DNA from: Treponema sp.
Lineage (GTDB): Bacteria; Spirochaetota; Spirochaetia; Treponematales; Treponemataceae
DNA length: 6,762 nt
NCBI GenBank assembly: GCA_024699205.1
Contig: JAILQA010000382.1
Location: forward strand, 1 to 6,762
Direction: 5' to 3'
A program made the position numbers and the translations under genes. The notes under the pieces are model-generated. The model saw only the letters and a list, made by a program, of their open reading frames with translations, searched no databases and was not told the DNA's origin. Below, in pieces: positions 1 to 6,614 of the stretch. Within the stretch, counting starts at the first letter, position 1. Each line of letters starts with the position of its first letter.

Positions 1-620
1 GGGATCATATTCACGGGCTTCCTTTTTTTGGACCGGCTTATAATCCAGCTTCAAAAATTGATGTTTTTTCTCCTTTTGATAATACAAAACAATATCTTGT
101 TGATCAGATGAAAGAGCCTTATTTCCCAGTTCCATTTGAAGCTTTTACAAAAAACTTTACATGGAATAAGGTGATTGGCGGTGAACAGATAAATCTGGAA
201 AATGTAAAAATTACAGCCTGTAAAATGAACCATCCGGGAGATTCTTACAGTTACGCAATTTGTGAAGGAGATAAAAAGTTTGTCCTTGCTACAGATGTAG
301 AATTGCGTGCAAAAGATTTTAAGAAAAGTCCGGAAATGGAATTAGTTTTTAGAAATGCGGATTGTATGGCTATAGATTCTCAGTATACGGTAGAAGAAGC
401 TTACAAAAAAAAGAATTGGGGACATTCTGCTTTCTGTTATGCAGTTGATTTTGCTGTTTTCTGGAATATAAAAAAGATTTATCTTTTCCATCATGAACCT
501 GCCTATGACGACAAAAAGTTAAACTCAATTCTGCAGGCTGCCAGATGGTATGCACAATATATTCATCATTCAGATATTGAAATTGAATTAGCAAAGGAAG
601 ATATGGAGATAGTTTTATAA
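1..620 (+). CDS. Metallo-beta-lactamase-fold hydrolase, 5'-truncated by window edge
   Basis: The reading frame is open from the first base (first full codon at base 3) to the TAA at 618-620, leaving 205 visible residues. The visible protein opens with DHIHGLPFFGPAY, the end of the HxHxDH metal-binding motif, so the true start lies upstream and the Met at base 108 is not the start. Other metal-site elements follow in family order: HPG (His77), ATD (Asp98, the likely bridging Asp), a WGHS segment (His141) and LFHHEP (His163/His164, one of them probably the last ligand), followed by DD. This pattern fits the Lactamase_B_2 type of hydrolase, often labelled class II cAMP phosphodiesterase-like. 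The real substrate cannot be read from the sequence; a phosphodiester or cyclic nucleotide is only a family-based guess. No signal peptide can be judged because the N-terminus is missing. The next gene starts 10 bases after the stop, so it may be in the same transcript. Confidence 0.88.
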   Translation, partial: DHIHGLPFFGPAYNPASKIDVFSPFDNTKQYLVDQMKEPYFPVPFEAFTKNFTWNKVIGGEQINLENVKITACKMNHPGDSYSYAICEGDKKFVLATDVELRAKDFKKSPEMELVFRNADCMAIDSQYTVEEAYKKKNWGHSAFCYAVDFAVFWNIKKIYLFHHEPAYDDKKLNSILQAARWYAQYIHHSDIEIELAKEDMEIVL

Positions 621-630
621 AAGGTGGATT

Positions 631-828
631 ATGACAGGTGATTTAGAAACAAAAAATGATTTTAAGCTGACTTATAATTTTACATCAAAAGAAATCTCTG
701 TTCTTGCTAAGTTTTTAAGGGATAATCAGGCTGATTTACCTAAAGGCTTAGAAAACTTCTATAAATCTTTGGAAGATGCTGTTTATAATTCGCTTTCACT
801 TGAAGAGGTTAGAAACTTTTATTCATGA
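631..828 (+). CDS. Small hypothetical protein, translationally coupled to mltG
   Basis: This frame encodes 65 residues, starting at an ATG preceded by a good ribosome binding site (AAGGTGG, 621-627). The stop TGA shares four bases with the mltG start (ATGA, 825-828), a usual sign of translational coupling and the best evidence that the frame is a real gene. The protein has no signal peptide, membrane segment, Cys pair or motif that I recognise. The first 15 residues are polar. The rest looks helical: roughly 18-31 (SKEISVLAKFLRDN), 38-52 (KGLENFYKSLEDAVY) and 55-63 (LSLEEVRNF), with the aromatic and leucine spacing of a small helical bundle. Function is unknown. Its position suggests a role linked to MltG or to expression of the operon, but that is inference. 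A lineage-restricted spirochaete family seems plausible. Confidence 0.8.
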   Translation: MTGDLETKNDFKLTYNFTSKEISVLAKFLRDNQADLPKGLENFYKSLEDAVYNSLSLEEVRNFYS

Positions 829-1883
829 AAAAAACTTTAAAAATTTTTTTATCTGCATTCATATTTCTGTTTCTTATTATTGCTGTAATTCTTTTACTTT
901 TATTTCATCAGATTAAACCTCTTTCCTCGACAAACAAAGAGGATGTACGTGTTGAAATAGAGTATGGAACTTCCATTTATACTATTTCGCAGATTCTTAA
1001 AGAAAAGAAACTTATAAGAAATCAGAAACTTTTTTATTATGCAGTAAGATATCCAAAAATTATATCTTTCTTGTATCCTGAAGATTTTTCATCCGAAAAT
1101 ATTGAACTTAAAAGCGGTATTTATCATTTAAACCCTACGATGAACTATGCAGAGATTGTAAATGCTTTATCATCCGGAATGCAGGAATATATAAAGGTTT
1201 CAATTCCTGAAGGTCTGACTATTTCTAAAATAGGTGAGATTCTTGAAGAAAATGGAATCTGTTCAAAAGCTGATTTTAAGGCTTTGTGTTATGATGAAAA
1301 TATTCTCTTTGGATATGATATTCCAGGACCTTCACTGGAAGGTTTTTTATTTCCAGATACCTATTTTTTCACTTCTAATATGAAAGTACAATCTGTTATT
1401 GATATGATGGTGTCTAATTTTTTTGACAAAGTGAGTACTATTGAGGCTCTTAATGGACTTTCTGCAGAAGAATTATATTACAAAGTAAAACTTGCCTCCA
1501 TTGTTGAGCGTGAATATCGTATTGCTGATGAAGCCCCTCTGATTGCAAGTGTTTTTGTAAATCGTCTTAAATATAATATCGGACTTTATTCCTGTGCCAC
1601 AGTTGAATATATCCTTACCGAAATTGAAGGCCGACCTCATCCGGAACGCATTTTGATTGAAGATACCAAAATAGACAGTCCTTACAATACTTATAAATAT
1701 GCTGGACTTCCGCCAACGCCAATTTCAAATCCGGGAATGGTTGCCCTTGATGCTGCTGCTAATCCTGCAAAAACAAAGTATTACTTTTTCCAGATTGTAG
1801 ATCCTCAGGAAGGCCGTCATGTTTTTACAACAACCTTTGATGAGCATATAGAAAGCCATAATCTTTACACCAAGAAACGCTGA
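825..1883 (+). CDS. mltG: Endolytic peptidoglycan transglycosylase MltG (YceG family)
   Basis: A 352-residue inner-membrane enzyme that cleaves nascent glycan strands within the chain and is thought to set glycan length by terminating synthesis. Residues 1-4 are basic (MKKT) and about 5-27 form one hydrophobic segment, the N-terminal anchor, leaving the catalytic part in the periplasm. Residues about 41-115 resemble the LysM-like subdomain (EYGTSIYTISQILKEKKLI, then LKSGIYHL). The catalytic YceG domain follows, with LASIVEREY at 223-231; Glu228 corresponds to the essential Glu218 of the E. coli enzyme. DSPYNTY (284-290), AGLPPTPISNPG (from 293) and HVFTTTFDEH near the C-terminus are family hallmarks. 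The stretch YSCATVEYIL (255-264) stands where E. coli has a TDPTVIYG-type sequence, a visible variation. The start overlaps the previous stop; the nearest purine-rich site (AGAGG, 804-808) is about 16 bases away, too far for normal use, so translation probably depends on coupling. Length is normal for the family. Confidence 0.96.
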   Translation: MKKTLKIFLSAFIFLFLIIAVILLLLFHQIKPLSSTNKEDVRVEIEYGTSIYTISQILKEKKLIRNQKLFYYAVRYPKIISFLYPEDFSSENIELKSGIYHLNPTMNYAEIVNALSSGMQEYIKVSIPEGLTISKIGEILEENGICSKADFKALCYDENILFGYDIPGPSLEGFLFPDTYFFTSNMKVQSVIDMMVSNFFDKVSTIEALNGLSAEELYYKVKLASIVEREYRIADEAPLIASVFVNRLKYNIGLYSCATVEYILTEIEGRPHPERILIEDTKIDSPYNTYKYAGLPPTPISNPGMVALDAAANPAKTKYYFFQIVDPQEGRHVFTTTFDEHIESHNLYTKKR

Positions 1884-1904
1884 TTTACCGGGGGCAAAGG
1901 AGAT

Positions 1905-3713
1905 ATGGCTGGTTTTATTTCAAAAGATACAATTGACGCAATTCACAATACTGTTGATATAGTTTCTGTAATTGGTGAATATACAAAACTTACAAAACGC
2001 GGAGCCATTGACTGGTGGGGCTGTTGTCCTTTTCACAGTGAAAAAACTCCTTCCTTTCGGGTAGATGCTGAAAAAAAAATGTATTACTGCTTTGGCTGTC
2101 ATGCTGGTGGTGATGTAGTTAAGTTTGTAATGGAAATGGAAAAGCTTTCTTATCCGGAAGCCCTTACTCAGCTTGCCCAGCAGTCTGGAATACCAGTCAG
2201 ATATGAAGATGGAGTTAAGCCTGATTTAATAAAGCAGGATAATAAAATCGAGCAGTATATTGAGCTTTATGAACGTACTGCCTCTATGTTTCATTATCTT
2301 TTGATGGAAACCGACAGTGGAAAAAAAGCCCTTGAATATATTAAAAAACGCGGACTTACGGAAGAAACCTTAAAAAAGTTCAAACTTGGTTATGCGCCGG
2401 CCGACAGAAAATGGTTGAAGCAATTTTTACTGAAGAAGAACTTTAGTGAAGATTTTCTGCGTCAATCCGGTTTGTTCAGTCAGAAATATCCCGATTATGC
2501 ATTTTTCTCTGACCGCCTTATGTTTCCAATTTTTAACAGAAAAGGTCAGGTTGTTGCCTTTGGAGGCCGCGTTATTCCTCCTGCCGATGAAAGCCAGCGA
2601 AAATATTTAAACTCAGGTGAGCTTCCCCAGTTCAAAAAAAGAGAAACTTTGTTCGGTTTTAATTTTGCCAAGGATTCCATTAGAACTAACAAAAAGATAA
2701 TTTTTTGCGAAGGAAATATGGATGTAATTGCCTATCATCAGTGTGGTCTGGATTTTGCAGTTGCAACTCTTGGTACAGCCCTAACAGAAGATCATATAAA
2801 AATGATCCAGGGCTTTGTCGCGGATGGTTTTGTTCTTCTTTCCTTTGATTCGGACGGAGCAGGGCAGGCAGCAACCTGGAAAGCCATAAAGCTTTGTCGA
2901 GAACATTCTTTAACCGTAAAAATAATTTCTCTGCAAGGTGGTAAAGATCCTGCAGAAATTATGCTTAAATATGGAAAAGAAAACTTGACGAATCAGGTAA
3001 ATAATGCTAAATTAGATGTTGACTATTTGCTGAATATTCTAGGGAAAAAATACCCTGTTGACACTCCTGAGGGAAAAACAAAGGCTTCACTGGAATTTTT
3101 TTCTTATGTTGATTCGCTGCAATCAGATATTCAGAAGGAGTCTAGTCTGGATCAATTGAGTCAGACTTTTAATCTAAAACCGGAGGCTGTAAAAAGGGAC
3201 TTTTTAAATCGTAAGCAAGCCCAAGAACGAATATCAATCCGGCAAAATAATAATCAGACAGAAGAACAAACCCAATTGAATCTTAATGCAGAATTAAGAG
3301 GACTAATTGCTGTAACGGCCGATATAAATCAATTTGAAAAAATTCGTTCCAATCTTGTAGAAACTGATTTTCTAAATCCTGATGCAAGAAGGTTATTTAG
3401 AGTATTAGAAGATTGTTTTAATTCAAAAACATTTTCAATACCAGACATTTTAACGCGCTGTGATAATAAGGCTTTGTCCCAGGTTATCACAAATGAGATT
3501 TCTTCTGGTGTATATCAAAAAGATAATATAGATACCATAGTTAATGATACTATACGCTTTATTCAGAAGAATAAGATTGATGAACAGCGGGAAATCTTAA
3601 TAAAAAGAATACGTGATTATGTCGTAGTTACTGAAGATGATAAAAAACAATTAGACAATCTGCTTATCCAAAAACTCGAGCTCGATAAAAAAGCTCAATC
3701 GTTATTAAAGTAA
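1905..3713 (+). CDS. dnaG: DNA primase DnaG
   Basis: A 602-residue primase that makes the RNA primers for replication and works at the fork with the replicative helicase DnaB. A strong ribosome binding site (AAAGGAG, 1896-1902) precedes the ATG, 21 bases after mltG. The N-terminal CHC2 zinc finger has ligands Cys41, His44, Cys62 and Cys65 (CPFH and CFGC). The RNA-polymerase core follows with DRLMFPI and AFGGR (Arg222). The TOPRIM fold has the catalytic Glu269 in EGNMD and the metal-binding Asp315 and Asp317 in DSDGAG. The C-terminal part, about 450-602, is rich in Asn, Gln and Lys and should be the helicase-binding domain by position, though its sequence is poorly conserved and I recognise no motif there. 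All key catalytic residues are present and length is typical. A run of nine A at 2071-2079 lies within the zinc-finger coding part. The usual YLNSPETP-type segment appears as YLNSGELP, a minor change. Confidence 0.98.
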   Translation: MAGFISKDTIDAIHNTVDIVSVIGEYTKLTKRGAIDWWGCCPFHSEKTPSFRVDAEKKMYYCFGCHAGGDVVKFVMEMEKLSYPEALTQLAQQSGIPVRYEDGVKPDLIKQDNKIEQYIELYERTASMFHYLLMETDSGKKALEYIKKRGLTEETLKKFKLGYAPADRKWLKQFLLKKNFSEDFLRQSGLFSQKYPDYAFFSDRLMFPIFNRKGQVVAFGGRVIPPADESQRKYLNSGELPQFKKRETLFGFNFAKDSIRTNKKIIFCEGNMDVIAYHQCGLDFAVATLGTALTEDHIKMIQGFVADGFVLLSFDSDGAGQAATWKAIKLCREHSLTVKIISLQGGKDPAEIMLKYGKENLTNQVNNAKLDVDYLLNILGKKYPVDTPEGKTKASLEFFSYVDSLQSDIQKESSLDQLSQTFNLKPEAVKRDFLNRKQAQERISIRQNNNQTEEQTQLNLNAELRGLIAVTADINQFEKIRSNLVETDFLNPDARRLFRVLEDCFNSKTFSIPDILTRCDNKALSQVITNEISSGVYQKDNIDTIVNDTIRFIQKNKIDEQREILIKRIRDYVVVTEDDKKQLDNLLIQKLELDKKAQSLLK

Positions 3714-3726
3714 GGTGAAAACTTTT
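3711..3726 (+). promoter_or_regulatory. Ribosome binding site of rpoD overlapping the dnaG stop codon
   Basis: The dnaG stop TAA (3711-3713) runs directly into AAGGTG (3712-3717), a good Shine-Dalgarno match that sits 9 bases before the ATG at 3727. The GTG at 3715 is in frame with rpoD but lies inside this site and has no comparable site of its own, which favours ATG 3727 as the start. Overlap of stop and ribosome binding site suggests that ribosomes ending dnaG translation may help expose or reinitiate on rpoD. That coupling is inferred, not shown. Confidence 0.65.
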
Positions 3727-5592
3727 ATGGAAGAAACAAGCAATAATGCTGCTGTTCAAAAACTTCTAGATTATGCGAATGGTAAAAATTACATCACTTG
3801 GGATGAAGTAACAGATTTGCTTGGTGCGAATTTTGTAGCATCATCAGCTATGGAAGAAATCATTCAGATTTTAAATGAAAAAAACATTCAACTTATAGAA
3901 ACTGATATTATTTCACAGGATTTTGATTCAAAAGATGAAACTGGTCCTGAAGATGATGAAGTTCTTGCAGATGAAGATGCAGAAGATGAAGATGGCATTA
4001 TGCTTGAACAGGATGATGATGACATCGTTCCTGATGCAGAAGTTGAAGAAATCGAAAATGCAGAAAAACTGGCATCTTCTAAAAACCGTCTTGTAATTGG
4101 TGATAAAGATTCTAATGTTGATGACCCAATCCGTCTTTATCTTCGCGATATTGGAAAGGAAAATCTTCTTACTGCTGAAGATGAAGTAAAGCTTTCTAAA
4201 ACAATGGAAGATGGAAATAATATCATCAAAAATGTAATTAAAAACTCTGGAATTATGATTCCTGAATTTTTTACGATTGCTCAAAAAGCTTTTACAAAAA
4301 TTGATTTACATGAACCTGGAAAAACTCGTAAAGAAATCAACGAAGAAATGGCAGATAAAAAGCGTCTTAAGGCAGCCTACGGTGAACATATTAAACCTGT
4401 TCTCCCGGAAATGAAGCAGTATATCGCCTTGAAAAAACAGCTTTTTGAAGCAGAGCAGACAAGTACAATCTTTGAAAATCCAAAATTAGTTGAACTCAGA
4501 AAAAAGATTTTGCCGGAACTTCAGAAGGTTGATATTCAGACAGAAGAACTTGATAAATTTACCCAGAAATACCGTGACGCAATCATCAAAATCGAGGAAT
4601 ATCATCAGAAGCAGGAAAAAAAGATGAAGGAACTCCGTATATCCAATGCTACTGAACTTAGAAGCTTGGGTAGAAAGATTTCCATTAAGTCTCAGGCTGT
4701 AAAACTTGAAGCAGAATTGAATATGACTGCCGATGAAATCCGCGATATTTATACTCAGATTCAGAAAATTGACAGAAAACTTCATAAGCTTGAGTTTGAA
4801 TTTGAAAACAGCGTAGAAGATATCATCAAAATGGCAAAAGATATTGAATTCGGCCGAAAGATGATGGAGCAGGCAAAGAATCGCCTTATTAATGCCAATC
4901 TTCGTCTCGTTGTTTCAATTGCAAAAAAATATACAAATCGTGGACTTCATTTCTTTGACCTTGTTCAGGAAGGAAACATTGGTTTGATTAAAGCTGTAGA
5001 AAAGTTTGAATACCGCAAAGGCTTTAAGTTTTCTACCTATGCAACCTGGTGGATTCGTCAGGCAATTACCCGCTCAATTTCTGATCAGGCAAGAACAATC
5101 CGTGTTCCTGTTCACATGATTGAGCAGATTAATAAGGTTGTCCGCGAAAGCCGTCAGCTTATGCAGAAGCTTGGACGTGAACCTACCGACGAAGAAATTG
5201 CACAGCAGTTAGGCTGGCCACTTTCCCGCGTAAAACAGGTTAAGAATGTTGCTCGTGAGCCTATTTCTCTTGAAACTCCAATCGGTGAAGAGGAAGATTC
5301 ACTTCTTGGAGACTTCATTGAAGACAAGGAAGTTGAAAACCCGGCAACACAGACAGCCTTTACCTTGCTTCAGGAGCAATTACGTACAGTTTTGGGAACC
5401 TTGCCAACAAGAGAGCAGGAAGTTCTTAAAATGCGTTTTGGTTTGGAAGATGGATATTCCCTTACACTGGAAGAGGTTGGACTTTATTTCGACGTTACCC
5501 GTGAACGAATCCGTCAGATTGAAGCAAAAGCTCTTAGACGTTTACGCCATCCAAGACGTGCAAACGGTTTGAGAGATTACATCGAAATGTAG
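3727..5592 (+). CDS. rpoD: RNA polymerase primary sigma factor RpoD (sigma-70)
   Basis: The housekeeping sigma factor, which directs RNA polymerase to -35/-10 promoters. The preferred ATG gives 621 residues; an in-frame GTG at 3715 would add four. Region 1.1 is at about 8-60 ([19 protein letters not shown]). A highly acidic linker follows at 65-112, with 26 Asp/Glu in 48 residues. Region 1.2 is at about 132-165 ([18 protein letters not shown]). A non-conserved, charged, helical insert of some 200 residues separates it from region 2, which starts near 379. Region 2 includes [12 protein letters not shown], the 2.3/2.4 core with [15 protein letters not shown] and [13 protein letters not shown]. 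Region 3 spans about 458-530 and region 4 about 550-621, with the -35-binding helix-turn-helix at about 579-608 ([20 protein letters not shown]). The long insert and region 1.1 mark it as a group 1 sigma and not an alternative one. It follows dnaG directly, as in many macromolecular synthesis operons. Confidence 0.97.
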   Translation: MEETSNNAAVQKLLDYANGKNYITWDEVTDLLGANFVASSAMEEIIQILNEKNIQLIETDIISQDFDSKDETGPEDDEVLADEDAEDEDGIMLEQDDDDIVPDAEVEEIENAEKLASSKNRLVIGDKDSNVDDPIRLYLRDIGKENLLTAEDEVKLSKTMEDGNNIIKNVIKNSGIMIPEFFTIAQKAFTKIDLHEPGKTRKEINEEMADKKRLKAAYGEHIKPVLPEMKQYIALKKQLFEAEQTSTIFENPKLVELRKKILPELQKVDIQTEELDKFTQKYRDAIIKIEEYHQKQEKKMKELRISNATELRSLGRKISIKSQAVKLEAELNMTADEIRDIYTQIQKIDRKLHKLEFEFENSVEDIIKMAKDIEFGRKMMEQAKNRLINANLRLVVSIAKKYTNRGLHFFDLVQEGNIGLIKAVEKFEYRKGFKFSTYATWWIRQAITRSISDQARTIRVPVHMIEQINKVVRESRQLMQKLGREPTDEEIAQQLGWPLSRVKQVKNVAREPISLETPIGEEEDSLLGDFIEDKEVENPATQTAFTLLQEQLRTVLGTLPTREQEVLKMRFGLEDGYSLTLEEVGLYFDVTRERIRQIEAKALRRLRHPRRANGLRDYIEM

Positions 5593-5647
5593 ATTAATTT
5601 TTGCATTTATTATATTATTTTTAAGATATTTTTGATGAGGAACCTTT

Positions 5648-6592
5648 ATGGCAACAGCAGATACTTTTGAAGAATTAAAGAAATTACAGGAAATTCTTGT
5701 AGAAAAATACCAATTGGATGCCAAAGTAGAAGAAGCACCAAAACAGTTGAGTGCTCAGGAAGAGCTTTTGGCAAGAATGAAAAAAGAGTTTATTGAAAAG
5801 AATACAGAATACGAAGCCGTAAAGGAAAGAGTTTCCAAATTAAAGTTTGATTTGGACGAAGCGGTTCGTGCCCGTGAAAACGGTGAAAAAGGAATGGATA
5901 ACATTACAACTCACCGTGAATATGAAGCTTTGGAAAAACAGATTCTTGAAGCTACAGATCGTGAAAACGATATCCGCAAAGATTTGCAGAAAGAAGAAAA
6001 AATTCTTGAAGATATAAAAGAGACTCTTAAAATAAACGAAGACATGATTAATTCTCAGGAAAGTGAACTTACAGAAAGCCGCAATTCCTTGAATGAAGAA
6101 TTAAAACAGTATCATGAACATCTTGATGAACTTACTGCAAAAGAAAATGAAATCATTCCTTCTCTTGATAAAGAAATTCTCTTTAAGTTCCGTAGAATTA
6201 TTCAGCGTAACTCAGAAGGTATTGTTGCAGTAAAGAATGGTGTTTGTACAGGATGTCACATGATTCTTCCTGCTCAGTTTGCAAATACTGTTAGAGAAGG
6301 TGACAGTATTTTGTTCTGTCCATACTGCAGCCGTATTCTTTTCTACGAAGAGTCAGAAGACGAAGATGAAGATATGTACTTCAGAATGGACGATGCTGGA
6401 AGTCTCGCTGATTTGAGTGACGATTTCGATGAAGACGAATACGATTCAGAAGATGAAGAAAAAGAAGATTCATTCTACGATAATGAAAACGAATCTTACG
6501 ACGACGAAGATTCTGATTCAGAAGATGAAGATAATGATTCTGATGATGACGATGAAGAAGAAGATCTTTCTGACGAAGACGAATTGAACTAA
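5648..6592 (+). CDS. Coiled-coil C4 zinc-ribbon protein with acidic tail
   Basis: A 314-residue protein starting at an ATG with a GAGG site 7 bases upstream (5637-5640). Three parts are visible. Residues about 5-185 are almost wholly charged heptad-like helix (repeated E, K, L, I), expected to fold back as a coiled-coil hairpin. Residues about 198-230 form a C4 zinc ribbon with Cys200, Cys203, Cys224 and Cys227 (CTGC and CPYC), preceded by GIVAVKNG. Residues 234-314 are an acidic tail with about 49 Asp/Glu in 81, plus many Ser and Asn. The first two parts match the zf-RING_7/DUF164 family, which includes chlamydial CT398 (CdsZ). Members have been proposed to bind RNA polymerase sigma-54 or secretion-system parts, but the role in this lineage is unknown. 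It is cytoplasmic, with no signal or membrane segment. A 55-base AT-rich gap separates it from rpoD, so it could be cotranscribed or have its own promoter. The acidic tail is the odd feature. Confidence 0.85.
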   Translation: MATADTFEELKKLQEILVEKYQLDAKVEEAPKQLSAQEELLARMKKEFIEKNTEYEAVKERVSKLKFDLDEAVRARENGEKGMDNITTHREYEALEKQILEATDRENDIRKDLQKEEKILEDIKETLKINEDMINSQESELTESRNSLNEELKQYHEHLDELTAKENEIIPSLDKEILFKFRRIIQRNSEGIVAVKNGVCTGCHMILPAQFANTVREGDSILFCPYCSRILFYEESEDEDEDMYFRMDDAGSLADLSDDFDEDEYDSEDEEKEDSFYDNENESYDDEDSDSEDEDNDSDDDDEEEDLSDEDELN

Positions 6593-6614
6593 ATTTTGTA
6601 ACCTTAACTTTGAA

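Noticed and set aside
108..620. Treating Met at base 108 as the start of the hydrolase
   Set aside because: The frame stays open upstream and encodes the DHxHG metal motif, so the gene is cut by the window edge and does not start at 108.
3928..4785. Minus-strand open frames of 118 and 99 codons opposite rpoD (3928-4284 and 4486-4785)
   Set aside because: They lie antisense to conserved or acidic RpoD coding sequence. Their Phe- and Ile-rich products mirror GAA/AAA codons, and they lack ribosome sites and recognisable domains.
5246..5572. A 108-codon plus-strand frame inside rpoD
   Set aside because: It is fully contained in the conserved regions 3-4 of RpoD in another frame, and its product has no coherent domain.
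5593..5647. Promoter or terminator between rpoD and the zinc-ribbon gene
   Set aside because: The gap is AT-rich and offers several poor matches, such as TTGCAT (5601-5606) with TAAGAT (5622-5627) at only 15 bases spacing. There is no stable hairpin followed by a T run. The evidence is too weak to call either.
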